64,000 bases of DNA from CAVOHU01 sp963843385 (GCA_963843385.1 CAWJJY010000003.1:620001-684000), one strand, 5' to 3'. Shown: positions 36,058 to 45,031, numbered from the stretch's first letter. Notes: generated by a model not told the origin, from the sequence alone. A program made the numbers and translations.

Positions 36058-37086
36058 ATGAGCATTGAAGACTGGCAGCGCCGAGGCCGCACGGTCATCG
36101 ACGTCGGATCGCTGCCGAAATTCCCCTTCCAGGGGAAGGGCGGACTCATTCGAGGCGTGGTGATCGGGGTAGTGGTGCTGGCGGCCCTCGCCTCCACCTA
36201 CTACCAGGTCAACGCCGACAGCGTCGCCGTCGTCCAGCGATTCGGGCGCTTCGTGCGCACCACCGAGCCGGGACCGCACGTGAAGATCCCGCTCGTCGAA
36301 ACGGTCACCTACGTGCCCGTGCAGCGGCAGCTGAAGGCGGAATTCGGGTTCCGGACGACCACGGCCGGCATTCAGTCCCAGTTCGAGCAGAACCCCGAAA
36401 CCACCGCGGAATCGCAGATGCTCACCGGGGATCTCAACGTCGCGGTCGTCGAGTGGATCGTCCAGTACAAGGTCAGGGATCCCTACAAGTACCTGTTCAA
36501 GGTCCGCAACCTCGACAACCCGCGAGGCCCGACGACATTTCGTGACATGAACGAAGCCGTCATGCGCGAGGTGGTGGGCGATCACAGCGTGAACGAGGTG
36601 CTCACGGTGGGCCGGGAAAAGATCCAGGTCGACACCAAGCTCCGCCTGCAGCAGCTCTGCGATCGCTACGAGACCGGCATCGAGGTGCTGCAGATCGTCC
36701 TGCAGGACGTCAATCCGCCCAACCCCGTGAAGCCGGCGTTCAACGAGGTCAACCAGGCGATTCAGGAGAAGGAACGCGCGATCAACGACGCCTGGGCCGA
36801 GTACAACCAGGCCGTTCCGAATGCACGCGGTGAGGCCGAGCGGGTCATCCGGGCGGCCGAAGGGTACGCGCTCGAGCGGATCAACAACGCCAAGGGCGAC
36901 GTGGCGCGCTTCGTCAACATCTACGACGAGTACCGAAAGGCGCCCGACGTCACGCGGAAGCGGCTCTATCTCGAAACCCTCGGCGACATCCTGCCGAAGA
37001 CCGGCCGCAAGGTCATCATCGACGACAAGAACCGCGGCCTGCTCCCGCTGATGAACCTGGACGCGATCGCCAAGGAGGTGAAGTAG
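36058..37086 (+). CDS. hflK: HflK-type SPFH membrane protein
   Basis: A 342-residue SPFH/band-7 protein. One N-terminal transmembrane helix (IRGVVIGVVVLAALASTYY) is followed by VNADSVAVVQRFGRFVRTTEPGPHVKIPL, the signature of HflK. The band-7 domain and a C-terminal coiled-coil (GEAERVIRAAEGYALERINNAKGD) follow. With HflC it forms the cage that surrounds FtsH and tunes membrane-protein degradation. Its TAG shares one base with the GTG of hflC, so they are coupled. Confidence 0.94.
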   Translation: MSIEDWQRRGRTVIDVGSLPKFPFQGKGGLIRGVVIGVVVLAALASTYYQVNADSVAVVQRFGRFVRTTEPGPHVKIPLVETVTYVPVQRQLKAEFGFRTTTAGIQSQFEQNPETTAESQMLTGDLNVAVVEWIVQYKVRDPYKYLFKVRNLDNPRGPTTFRDMNEAVMREVVGDHSVNEVLTVGREKIQVDTKLRLQQLCDRYETGIEVLQIVLQDVNPPNPVKPAFNEVNQAIQEKERAINDAWAEYNQAVPNARGEAERVIRAAEGYALERINNAKGDVARFVNIYDEYRKAPDVTRKRLYLETLGDILPKTGRKVIIDDKNRGLLPLMNLDAIAKEVK

Positions 37087-38015
37087 TGAAACCCTTCATC
37101 ATCGCCGGGTTGGTGTTCCTTGGCGTGATCACGCTCTGGTCGTCGCTCTACACGCTCGACGAGACCGAGCAGGCAATCATCACGCAGTTCGGCGAACCCG
37201 TCGGCCAGGCACACATGGATCCGGGCCTGCACATGAAGGTCCCCTTCATCCAGGAAGTGAACCGCTTCGAGAAGCGGTGGCTGGAGTGGAGCGGCGACCC
37301 GAACCAGATCCCCACCCGCGACAAGAAGTACATCTGGGTCGACAGCTACACGCGGTGGCGGGTGAAGGACCCCCTGCTCTTCTTCCAGCGCGTGCGTGAC
37401 GAACGCAGCGCCCAGTCGCGGCTCGATGACATCGTGGATGGCGAGACCCGGAACGTGATCGCCAACAACGACCTGATCGAGGTCGTGCGCACCTCCGACC
37501 GGAAACTCCCCGAGGCGGAGGACAACGTCGAGATGGGACAGGCCGAGGTGTTTGCCACGATCACGATGGGCCGCGACAAGATCACCAGGACGGTGCTCGA
37601 GAAGTCGCGGGGCATCGTCGCGGAGTTCGGGATCGAGCTGGTCGACGTGCAGATCAAGCGCGTCAACTACACCGCCGAGGTGCAGCAGAAGGTCTACGAG
37701 CGGATGATCTCCGAGCGGAAGCGGATCGCCGAGCGATCCCGATCCGAAGGCCAGGGGAAGAGCGCGGAAATCCGCGGGCAGAAGGAACGCGAGTTGAAGG
37801 GCATCCAGTCCGAGGCGTACAAGAAGGCCCAGGAGGTGATGGGCAAGGCGGATGGCGATTCGACCCGAATCTACGCCGAGGCCTACAGCCGCGACCCGGA
37901 GCTCTACCAGTTCCTGAAGACCATGGAAACCTATCGAAAGGTGATGGCGCAGGACACGACGCTCATCCTGTCCACGGACGGGGAGTTCTTCAAGTTCCTG
38001 AAGCAGAGCCGATGA
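37086..38015 (+). CDS. hflC: HflC-type SPFH membrane protein
   Basis: A 309-residue partner of HflK. One N-terminal helix, then DETEQAIITQFGEPVGQAHMDPGLHMKVPFIQ and the band-7 core. EMGQAEV in the middle and coiled-coil SERKRIAERSRSEGQG follow near the end. GTG start at 37086 overlaps hflK by one base. Its last 26 bp overlap the end of the convergent nucleotidyltransferase gene. Confidence 0.94.
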   Translation: MKPFIIAGLVFLGVITLWSSLYTLDETEQAIITQFGEPVGQAHMDPGLHMKVPFIQEVNRFEKRWLEWSGDPNQIPTRDKKYIWVDSYTRWRVKDPLLFFQRVRDERSAQSRLDDIVDGETRNVIANNDLIEVVRTSDRKLPEAEDNVEMGQAEVFATITMGRDKITRTVLEKSRGIVAEFGIELVDVQIKRVNYTAEVQQKVYERMISERKRIAERSRSEGQGKSAEIRGQKERELKGIQSEAYKKAQEVMGKADGDSTRIYAEAYSRDPELYQFLKTMETYRKVMAQDTTLILSTDGEFFKFLKQSR

Positions 38016-38592
38016 GCCGCGCGTAGTCTTCGGGCGTATCGATATCCTGGAACGCGCCCTCGTCATCGACGGCCACATCCACGGCCTCGGTGGCGTGGGC
38101 GCGGACCACCGCGTTCGCACCCGCCGCCGGGTCGGCTCTGATCAGTTCACCGAACACCGACCGATCGAACACCACCGGGTGTCCGTGTCGGCCTTCGCGC
38201 ACCGGCCTCACAACCGGCGCGTGCCTCTGCCGCCACGCGTGCACGATGGCGCGGACGGTGTCGGCCGAGACCAACGGAACATCAACGGGCGACATCACGA
38301 TTGCCTCGGGCTCGGGCGGGCCGAGGGCGGCGAGGCCGACCTGCAGCGACGAGAGCTGGCCTCTCTCGCGGTGAGGATTCTCCACGACAGGCACCGTCAG
38401 GCCCGCCGCGTCGAGTGCGGCGCGGATCGCCGGCATGCTGTCGGCGCCGACGACCACGATGTCGCCGATGCCCGCCTCGGCGAACGTGCGGGCCAGGCGC
38501 GACACGAAACACTCGCGTCCGATGGGCAGCAGCGCCTTCGGGCGTCCCATGCGACTCGAAGCTCCGGCCGCCAGAATGACACCTGCAACCAT
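37990..38592 (-). CDS. MobA/MocA-like nucleotidyltransferase
   Basis: A 200-residue GT-A-fold nucleotidyltransferase. The N-terminus VILAAGASSRMGRPKALLPI is the MobA/MocA phosphate-binding motif (G-x-S-x-R-M-G-x-x-K). The acidic motif SPVDVPLVSADTV follows near 105, and HPVVFDRSVF near 150. Such enzymes transfer CMP or GMP to molybdopterin, as in molybdenum-hydroxylase maturation; no molybdoenzyme is nearby. The ATG at 38592 is preferred to a GTG four codons upstream. Confidence 0.88.
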   Translation of the reverse strand: MVAGVILAAGASSRMGRPKALLPIGRECFVSRLARTFAEAGIGDIVVVGADSMPAIRAALDAAGLTVPVVENPHRERGQLSSLQVGLAALGPPEPEAIVMSPVDVPLVSADTVRAIVHAWRQRHAPVVRPVREGRHGHPVVFDRSVFGELIRADPAAGANAVVRAHATEAVDVAVDDEGAFQDIDTPEDYARLIGSASGT

Positions 38593-38838
38593 GGCGTATG
38601 ACACGCATGGTAGCCCCCCGTGGACCCGCGCCTCAAGCAGGCGCGCCCGCTCACCCGCGGTTCCCGGCCGCCTGCGCGGGCCCCGCCATTGGGTTGGGGC
38701 GCCGACGGGGCGACCTTGACGACCACACGAGAAGGTGACGGTTCCAGCGAGCGAAGGCCGGGGACATATCTAACGAGCGTTGGCAGGAGCCCCGGTCGTC
38801 AATTGATGCGCGGCGAGGTTCCGGTCTAGAATCCGTGC

Positions 38839-39021
38839 ATGGCCGATACGATTCCGACCATTCGTTGCCAGCGATGCGGAACCTCGATGGAGTTGAAAGA
38901 CCCGGCGCCGGGAACCGAATGGAAACCCGACCAGTACTGGGTCTGTCCCGGTTGCGGCCGCCATTTCTGGTCCACCTACCCCACGGCGGCCCCCAAGGAG
39001 AAGGTGCCAGCCGCCGGATAG
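38839..39021 (+). CDS. Small zinc-ribbon protein
   Basis: A 60-residue soluble protein with CQRCGT (residues 10-15) and CPGCGR (about 36-41), and an HFWSTYPTA segment after the second knuckle: a classical zinc ribbon. TAGAAT lies just upstream of the ATG (38825), so the message may be nearly leaderless. Function unknown. Confidence 0.72.
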   Translation: MADTIPTIRCQRCGTSMELKDPAPGTEWKPDQYWVCPGCGRHFWSTYPTAAPKEKVPAAG

Positions 39022-39320
39022 CCGTTTCCGTCCGCCGAACACGGTCTTTCGGCCCGAGGCCGGGCCTTCGGTTCGGTCCCGCGCCATGGGGCCTTTCCGT
39101 AGTCGGAGTGTATAGATCTCCTTGACTTCCCGTAGGCTCCGCCCCTACACTGGCGCGAATCTTGAGGTATTTGTCGAGGCATGCACTTTTTTCGAAGAAG
39201 AATGCCTGGACGGTGAGGGGACGTGTGTCCCCGACAAGGTGGTCGCCGCGCCCCCTCGACAGCAGCCTCCAGACCACCTGGGATCGTCCCAGGGCGCTTC
39301 GTTGACCGGAGGATACGGGT
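39022..39320 (+). promoter_or_regulatory. Promoter and structured leader of the cold-shock gene
   Basis: A sigma-70 promoter TTGACT (39122-39127), 18-bp spacer, TACACT (39146-39151) would give a leader of about 160 nt. The leader holds a GGGGAC-GTGT-GTCCCC hairpin and a perfect hairpin CCTGGGA-TCG-TCCCAGG (39277-39293). The ribosome site GGAGG (39308-39312) is eight bases from the ATG at 39321. Long folded leaders are typical of cold-shock messages and act as temperature sensors; that this one does so is inference. Confidence 0.7.
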
Positions 39321-39527
39321 ATGCCAAACGGGACCATCGCAAGGCTCCTCATCGACAAGGGATTTGGATTCATCCGTGACGAGAGCGGGATTGAGCACTT
39401 CTTCCACCGGAGTTCGGTGCGAGGCGCGGTGTTCGAGCTCCTGCGGGAAGGCCAGCGCGTGGAGTTCACGCAGGAGGAATCCCAGAAGGGTCCTCGCGCG
39501 GGCGAGGTTCGGCTGATCGAAGGCTGA
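39321..39527 (+). CDS. Cold-shock domain protein
   Basis: A 68-residue CspA-like single-strand nucleic-acid-binding protein. RNP1 is KGFGFIR (residues 13-19) and RNP2 HFFHRSS (26-32), followed by REGQRVEFTQEESQKGPRA. Size and motifs are those of the family, which destabilises RNA structure as a chaperone. Preceded by a long structured leader and followed by two hairpins. Confidence 0.93.
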   Translation: MPNGTIARLLIDKGFGFIRDESGIEHFFHRSSVRGAVFELLREGQRVEFTQEESQKGPRAGEVRLIEG

Positions 39528-39549
39528 CGACGGCGCTTTCGGCAAGCCT

Positions 39550-39606
39550 CCCGGCTCCGTGCACGCGGAGCCGGGTGCCAGACCCTCCCGGCCCTCCGAA
39601 GGGCCG
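39550..39606 (+). terminator. Hairpins after the cold-shock gene
   Basis: Two perfect stems follow the stop: CCCGGCTCC/GGAGCCGGG (39550-39558/39567-39575), and CCGGCCC/GGGCCGG about 12 bp later. Neither has a long U-tract, so they may stabilise the message as well as end it. Confidence 0.5.
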
Positions 39607-39819
39607 GACGTTCTTCGAAGCCGGCATCCACCCTGTCGCCACGGCGTTTCGGCGCGCCCCAGAACGCGCACCCTCGCTGGCCAGAGTCGTGTGCTCACCG
39701 CAAAGCAGTATCATTTGTGTCACAGGGGCGGGCATGGCTCCGCCTCGCGCGGCTGTTCCTGTTGGACTCCGGCGGCCTGGGATGTCCTGAAGGTGCCGCG
39801 TCGTGCGCGTGCCGGTCAC
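39607..39819. other. Intergenic before tRNA-Sec, no gene seen
   Basis: Spacer of about 210 bp. Open frames on both strands are shadows. A TATCAT element about 110 bp before the tRNA is a weak -10 candidate. Confidence 0.35.
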
Positions 39820-39917
39820 GGAAGCGAATGGGGCCCGGTGGCCCTCCCGGTCTTCAAAATCGGTCGCTCCCCGCTCATCGCGGGGGGGCTGGGTTCGACT
39901 CCCAGGCGCTTCCGCCA
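39820..39917 (+). tRNA. selC: tRNA-Sec (anticodon TCA)
   Basis: A 98-nt tRNA with selenocysteine features. The acceptor GGAAGCG pairs with CGCTTCC. The anticodon stem CCGGT/ATCGG holds loop CTTCAAA with anticodon TCA. A long variable arm (CCCCGC-TCAT-GCGGGG) and a T-arm CTGGG-TTCGACT-CCCAG follow, then GCCA. It therefore reads UGA as selenocysteine, with help from SelA and SelB, whose genes are not in the window. Confidence 0.95.
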
Positions 39918-40070
39918 CTCGACTCACCCGCGGCTCACTGACGTTGGCCCGCGGGTTCGCTCGTGACGGGCCTAACGGCCCGCCGCGTCTGGGTCGAGTG
40001 GCGTCCTGAGCGAGCGCACGTTCGCTAGCGAGTCGAAGGGCGCCTCCAGCCAGCACACTCGGAGCGTGTC

Positions 40071-40367
40071 ATGCCGCTCGGCACCTTTCGGTACTTCGTT
40101 TACATCGCCTCCTGCTCCGACGGCACGCTCTACGTCGGTTCGACATCCGACGTTCTAGAGCGCGAGCGCGTCCACAACGAAGGTCGCGGCGCGAAATACA
40201 CCGCCGGTCGACTGCCGGTGCGTGTGGTCTATTCCGAAGGTCACGAGTCTCGTTCTGCCGCACAGCAGCGCGAAGCCCAACTGAAGAAATGGTCGCGGGC
40301 CAAGAAGACCGCGTTGGTCGAGCGAGACGGTCAGCGTCTTCACGCTCTTGCCAAACGGCGGGGCTGA
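40071..40367 (+). CDS. GIY-YIG domain protein
   Basis: A 98-residue small GIY-YIG nuclease-fold protein of the UPF0213/YhbQ type. The core is YFVYIASCSDGTLYVGST, with the G-x-Y of the signature as LYVG, and a conserved Arg and His-Asn-x-G follow (RVHNEGRGAKYT). Most such proteins act in DNA repair or have unknown roles. It lies just downstream of the selenocysteine tRNA. Confidence 0.85.
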   Translation: MPLGTFRYFVYIASCSDGTLYVGSTSDVLERERVHNEGRGAKYTAGRLPVRVVYSEGHESRSAAQQREAQLKKWSRAKKTALVERDGQRLHALAKRRG

Positions 40368-40390
40368 CAACTTTGCCGCTTGGGTCGTAA

Positions 40391-40424
40391 CTGGCCCCAG
40401 TCGCCAGCCCCCAGCCGGCCGGAG
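40391..40424. repeat. Degenerate GGCT-heptad intergenic repeat
   Basis: On the minus strand this reads GGCCGGCTGGGGGCTGGCGA and further GGCT units, the same kind of heptads as in the gaps at 10237, 43215, 48262 and 60707. Confidence 0.5.
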
Positions 40425-40427
40425 TTT

Positions 40428-41498
40428 TTACACCCGTATCAGCGTCGCCCCCCAGCTCATGCCGGCCCCGAACGCGACACACAGCACCAGATCGCCGCGG
40501 GTGATGCGCCCGGTGCGCACGCACTCGTCCCAGAGCAGCGGGATGGTCGCGGCCGTCGTGTTGCCGTACCGCTGGATGTTGTGCAGGACCTTGCTGTCGG
40601 GAAGTTGCAGCCACTTCTGCACGTACTCGTTGATGCGGAGGTTGGCCTGGTGCATCAGCACCATCGTCAGATCCTCCGCCCGAAGGTGATTTCGCTCGAG
40701 GATCTGCCGCACCACCTCGGTCATCCGCGTCGTCGCCATCTTGAAGACGTAGCGGCCGTCCATCACCGGGAACTGCTCTCCTCGCTTCAACATCGCTTCG
40801 TCGACATATGGCCGGTATTTCGACCCGACGCCCGGCACGCAGAGCCGCTCGAACGCCGACCCGTCGGCACAGATGATCTGATCGATCACGCCGCGGTCGG
40901 AATCGTCTTCGGCTGTCAGCACCATGGCCGCCGCGCCGTCGCCGAAGAGCACCGCCAGGTGTCGCACCGAGCTCGTGTAGTCCCACTCATCCTGCGGTAT
41001 GGGCGTGTCGGTGGCGCCGCCGAGCCGGGCCCAGCTCGAGGCCCCGAAAGGCGAGAACATCGTGTGGACCTCGGCCCCGACCAGCAGGACCGTGCGGGCG
41101 AGGCCCGCGCGGATGTGGGCGTCGCACAGCTGGATCCCGTAGATGAAGCCGACGCATTGCTGCCTGATGTCGAAACAGGGGATCTGCCGCAGCCCGAGCC
41201 GGTGCTGCAGCAGCCCTCCGTTGCCGGGCATGTAGTGATCAGGCGTCATCGTGGCGAACACGACGAGATCGATCTCGTCCGGCTGCACGCGGGCAGCCTC
41301 GAGCGCACGCGTCGCGGCGGCCGCGCCCAGGTCGAGCGTCGAGGTGCCAGGACTCACGTAGTAGCGGGTCTCGACCCCTGTGCGCTCGCGGATCCAGGCG
41401 TCGGTCGTGTCCATCACGGTCGCCAGCAGGTCGTTGGTGATGCAGTTGGGCGGGATCTCGGAGCCGCTACCGAGAATGACGGAACGAGGAAGACTCAT
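40428..41498 (-). CDS. Beta-ketoacyl-ACP synthase III family enzyme
   Basis: A 356-residue thiolase-fold KAS III enzyme (FabH type). The catalytic triad is present: Cys115 (IRQQCVGFIYG), His283 (MHQANLRI) and Asn313 (RYGNTTAATIP). FabH makes acetoacetyl-ACP from acetyl-CoA; the length is slightly above the usual ~320, and no other fab genes are close, so a specialised condensing enzyme is possible. It is transcribed alone, convergent with the GIY-YIG gene. Confidence 0.92.
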   Translation of the reverse strand: MSLPRSVILGSGSEIPPNCITNDLLATVMDTTDAWIRERTGVETRYYVSPGTSTLDLGAAAATRALEAARVQPDEIDLVVFATMTPDHYMPGNGGLLQHRLGLRQIPCFDIRQQCVGFIYGIQLCDAHIRAGLARTVLLVGAEVHTMFSPFGASSWARLGGATDTPIPQDEWDYTSSVRHLAVLFGDGAAAMVLTAEDDSDRGVIDQIICADGSAFERLCVPGVGSKYRPYVDEAMLKRGEQFPVMDGRYVFKMATTRMTEVVRQILERNHLRAEDLTMVLMHQANLRINEYVQKWLQLPDSKVLHNIQRYGNTTAATIPLLWDECVRTGRITRGDLVLCVAFGAGMSWGATLIRV

Positions 41499-41831
41499 GA
41501 TGGCTGGCGACCTTGGGCCCGCGCATAGCAGCGGGATTGAATGGAACCTTGATCGTCAGCGATCCGGCGCCGCCGGTCAAGACACCCGGGCGTCGCCGCC
41601 AGTTGCGATGGGATCGGCGGATGACCCTCCGGCAGAGCGCGCGGCTCGGACGGCACGTGCGAGCCCGGCGCCGGGCGAACGCCCCGCGCCCGCCTGACGC
41701 CGCTCCCGTGGCGGTGTGGCGGGCGCGGACGCCGGCCGCTGGCGCAACCCGCGCCCCCTGTCACGTCGTAGATCGGTGATAATGCGTGCGCGCCGACTCG
41801 GGAACGTCAGGCGCCAAAGGCGGAGTGTCAT

Positions 41832-42278
41832 ATGCTCTGGTGGCAATGGGCGGTCGCGGGCCTGGCGCTGGTGGCCCTCGAGATGCTGACCCCGGGCGGG
41901 TTCTACCTCGTCTTCTTCGGCCTGGGCGCGCTGCTCGTGGCGGCGCTGGTCGGCCTCGACGTGATCGATACGCTGTGGGTGCAGTGGCTCGCCTTCTCGA
42001 TCCTCTCGATCGCGGGGCTGCTGTTCTTCCGCAACCCGCTGTTGCGCTGGATGAAACAACGCAGCGGCGAACCCAAGGCCGTCGACACGCTGGTGGGGGA
42101 AACGGTCACGCCCGCCGAAGATCTCGCGCCAGGGTCGATTGGCCGCGCCGAGCTGCGGGGATCGACGTGGCAGGCGAAGAACGCCGGCAGCGGTCCCATC
42201 CGGGCCGGGACACGCTGTCGAGTCGTGCGGGTGGACGAGCTGGTCATCTGGATCGAACCCGAGCGAGGTGATCTATGA
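41832..42278 (+). CDS. NfeD-family membrane protein
   Basis: A 148-residue short NfeD. Two or three hydrophobic helices (residues ~4-65; GFYLVFFGLGALLVAALVG) are followed by an OB-fold domain starting LVGETVTPAEDL and ending GTRCRVVRVDELVIWIEP. It pairs with the stomatin gene downstream (4-bp ATGA overlap), the usual NfeD-SPFH partnership in membrane quality control. Confidence 0.92.
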   Translation: MLWWQWAVAGLALVALEMLTPGGFYLVFFGLGALLVAALVGLDVIDTLWVQWLAFSILSIAGLLFFRNPLLRWMKQRSGEPKAVDTLVGETVTPAEDLAPGSIGRAELRGSTWQAKNAGSGPIRAGTRCRVVRVDELVIWIEPERGDL

Positions 42279-43204
42279 GCGGTGCGCTGGTTGTCATGTT
42301 CTTCCTCGCGGTCCTCGTCATCATCGTCATCGCCAAGACCGCCGTCGTCGTGCCCCAGCAGAGCGCGTACGTCGTGGAACGCCTCGGAAAGTTCTCGGCC
42401 GTCATCAGCGCCGGGTTCCACGTGCTGCTGCCGTTTGTCGACGTCATCCGCTACCGCCATACCCTCAAGGAACAGTCGATCGACATCCCGGCGCAGGTGT
42501 GCATCACGCGCGACAACGTGCAGGTCGGCGTGGATGGCATCCTCTACCTGAAGGTGCTCAATCCGGAGCGGGCGTCGTACGGGATTGCGGACTATCTGTT
42601 CGCGATCATCCAGCTCGCGCAGACGACGCTGCGCAGCGAGATCGGCAAGATCGACCTCGACCGGACCTTCGAGGAGCGCAGCAACATCAACATCGCGGTG
42701 GTGACCGAGCTCGACAAGGCGTCGGAAGCCTGGGGCGTGAAGGTCCTTCGCTACGAGATCAAGAACATCACGCCGCCTGCCGATGTGCTGGCCGCGATGG
42801 AGAAGCAGATGCGGGCCGAGCGCGAGAAGCGCGCGGTGATCCTCACGTCCGAAGGCGCCCGCGACGCCAACATCAACAACGCCGAGGGCGACAAGCAGCA
42901 GGTCATCAAGGCTTCGGAGGCGCACAAGCAGAAGCAGATCAACGAGGCCGAGGGACAGGCCGCGGCCATTCTCGCCGTGGCGACGGCGACGGCGGAAGGC
43001 ATCCGCAAGGTCGCAGAGGCCATCGAGGTCGATGGCGGCGTCCAGGCCGTTCAGCTGCGCGTCGCCGAGCAGTACATCACGCAGCTCGGGCACCTGGTTG
43101 GCGGCTCGACCAACCTCGTCCTGCCGGCCAACGTGGCGGACGTCGGATCGATGGTCGCGCTCGCGATGAACGTGTTCAAGCAGCAGATGGCGCCGAAGGG
43201 CTAG
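42275..43204 (+). CDS. Stomatin/QmcA-type SPFH protein
   Basis: A 309-residue SPFH protein of the paraslipin/QmcA type. An N-terminal helix is followed by VVPQQSAYVVERLGKFSAVISAG, then the TLRSEIGKIDLDRTFEER core and KNITPPADVLAAMEKQMRAEREKRA with a coiled coil. The ending with YITQLG and NLVLPAN is typical. Coupled to nfeD; this is the second SPFH system in the window, separate from hflK-hflC. Confidence 0.94.
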   Translation: MSGALVVMFFLAVLVIIVIAKTAVVVPQQSAYVVERLGKFSAVISAGFHVLLPFVDVIRYRHTLKEQSIDIPAQVCITRDNVQVGVDGILYLKVLNPERASYGIADYLFAIIQLAQTTLRSEIGKIDLDRTFEERSNINIAVVTELDKASEAWGVKVLRYEIKNITPPADVLAAMEKQMRAEREKRAVILTSEGARDANINNAEGDKQQVIKASEAHKQKQINEAEGQAAAILAVATATAEGIRKVAEAIEVDGGVQAVQLRVAEQYITQLGHLVGGSTNLVLPANVADVGSMVALAMNVFKQQMAPKG

Positions 43205-43376
43205 GCTCTATCGGCAGGGGGCTGGCGGCTTGCGGCTGGCTAGCGGCTCGCGGCTCACGGCCGGTGACTCACGACGCGTGGCTCTCGGCGTTTGTCTCCA
43301 TGCGACGTACGAGTCTGGAACCGCAAGCAGAATCTCCATCGCGCTCCGAAGGTGAACGTGTGAGATTCTGCAATCT
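43205..43376. repeat. GGCT-heptad repeat and intergenic stretch
   Basis: 43215-43262 is the longest copy of the heptad repeat: GGCTGGC, GGCTTGC, GGCTGGC and further GGCT units. The rest of the gap to the hairpin at 43377 holds no gene. Confidence 0.6.
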
Positions 43377-43399
43377 GGTCCCAACGGCGCCGTGGGACC
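43377..43399. terminator. Hairpin between convergent genes
   Basis: Perfect 7-bp stem GGTCCCA (43377-43383) and TGGGACC (43393-43399) around a GC-rich loop, between the stomatin gene and the convergent TPR lipoprotein. Without a U-tract; a candidate bidirectional terminator. Confidence 0.45.
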
Positions 43400-43471
43400 G
43401 TGCATGTTCATCCTCGTGATTCACGAAGCCCGCTGAGCCTACGCCAGCCCTTCATGCTGCCGAGTCGATCG

Positions 43472-45031
43472 CTACGGGGCTTTCGGCAGCCGGTCCAGCA
43501 GTTTCCGGGCTGACTCGGCGAGGTCAGGATGCTCGAGGGCCCGCTCGGCCAGCGGCTGGGCCTTCGTGAATTCGCCGGCGTTGAAGTAGCCAGCCGCTGC
43601 GCTGAACGCGCTGCGCGCCTGCATGAGCACAGTCGCGGCAACCTGGCGTTCTTTCGAAGCTGTCAGCTTCGCCTTGCGGGCCTCGCCGAGCCTTGACTCC
43701 GCGATCTCCTTGATCTTCGCCCGGAGCAGCTCGGCGTCCTTCACGTAGAGCGGCTCGGCCGCCGCGAAACACTCCGCGGATTCCGTCCATCGCTTCAGCG
43801 TCGAGAGCACGGACGCCAGGTAGAACCGTGCATCACTGTCCTTCTCGTTGTAGCGAATGGCGGTCCGGAACTCCGCTTCCGCGCGTGTGAGCTCATTGCG
43901 TCCGAGCGCGACAAGGCCCGTCAGCTTGGCGACAGGCCCGTCGGTCGGCAGGAATTTCTTGGCATCCTGCAGATCGGTCCAGGCGCCCTCGTAGTCCTTA
44001 AGGCGCTGGCGATTCCATGCGCGCCAGTAGTAGGCATCGCCGAGATACCAGGTGCCCAACTCGATCATCCGGTTGGCGACGCCAATGGCCTCTTCCGCTC
44101 GGCCGACGTAGCTCAACAATTTCATCTTGCCGAGCAGCGACTCTCGATGACCTGGTAGCAGCGCCAATGACTGTTCGTAGTAGCCCAGGCCCTCGTCGTA
44201 GTCCTCCATGGCCATGTAGATGCTGCCAAGCAACGATGCCGCGAGCGCAAGCTTCGGGTAGCGCTTCCAGGCCGGCAACATGTGGCTTTCCGCGTCAACG
44301 AGGCGGCCCTGGCCGAATGCGGATTGACCGAGAAACAGATCGATTTCGGTGAACCGCGGATCCTTCTCGAGCAGGTCGGTGAGAGCAGGAACGTCGTTCC
44401 CCCCGCAAATCGCTGCGGAGAACCGCAGCAGTGGCGGCGTCGAAGCCTGAGGCTTCCAGGGGTCTGGCTTCTCGCGATCAGTCAACAACCAGCGATACGT
44501 GCACTCAACCACGACGCGCAGCGCACCCCGCAGCGGATCGGTGTCGTTGTCGCGCGAGAGCAGTTGGCGCCATTGCGGCGCTTTGGATTTGACGATCCCG
44601 TAGGCGCCGAACAGTTCGTCCAACCGCTCCTGCGCGATGCTGCCGCTCTTCCAGGGCACGACATCAAGCATCGTCAGATACTCGCTGACGTCGTAGGGCA
44701 CGGGCAGACTGGCGCCGAGGGCGTGCGCCCGCTCGGAGCCGTCGGTCAGGCTCAATCCGATCTCGCGCTCGCGCAACGCGACGAGGATGGCTGTCTCTGC
44801 CGCGCGGAGCCGCGCGGACGGGAAGGCGGGATCGTGCGCGAGCCGCTCGTAGGTCGAGAGCGCCTCCTTCAGGCACGAGTAGCAGCCCTCGCGGACGAGC
44901 GCATCGGCGGCCACCAGCGATCCAAACTCAGGGCCGGGCGGTGCGGGAAGCAGCGCGGGAGGCCGGTGGGCACAGGCCCCGAGCGCCAACAGGCAGACGG
45001 CTCCAACCAGGCGAAGCAGCGTTCTGGCCAT
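43472..45031 (-). CDS. TPR lipoprotein
   Basis: A 519-residue exported lipoprotein. The ATG at 45031 follows a GGGGGAG site and gives a signal with lipobox LGAC (Cys about residue 19, VGAVCLLALGAC). Many tetratricopeptide-like repeats follow: ESHMLPAWKRYPKLALAASL, DYDEGLGYYEQSLALLPGHR, RLKDYEGAWTDLQDAKKFLP and LTRAEAEFRTAIRYNEKDSD among them. It probably scaffolds outer-membrane or periplasmic assemblies. A much longer frame extends upstream but has no coding support. Confidence 0.85.
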   Translation of the reverse strand: MARTLLRLVGAVCLLALGACAHRPPALLPAPPGPEFGSLVAADALVREGCYSCLKEALSTYERLAHDPAFPSARLRAAETAILVALREREIGLSLTDGSERAHALGASLPVPYDVSEYLTMLDVVPWKSGSIAQERLDELFGAYGIVKSKAPQWRQLLSRDNDTDPLRGALRVVVECTYRWLLTDREKPDPWKPQASTPPLLRFSAAICGGNDVPALTDLLEKDPRFTEIDLFLGQSAFGQGRLVDAESHMLPAWKRYPKLALAASLLGSIYMAMEDYDEGLGYYEQSLALLPGHRESLLGKMKLLSYVGRAEEAIGVANRMIELGTWYLGDAYYWRAWNRQRLKDYEGAWTDLQDAKKFLPTDGPVAKLTGLVALGRNELTRAEAEFRTAIRYNEKDSDARFYLASVLSTLKRWTESAECFAAAEPLYVKDAELLRAKIKEIAESRLGEARKAKLTASKERQVAATVLMQARSAFSAAAGYFNAGEFTKAQPLAERALEHPDLAESARKLLDRLPKAP

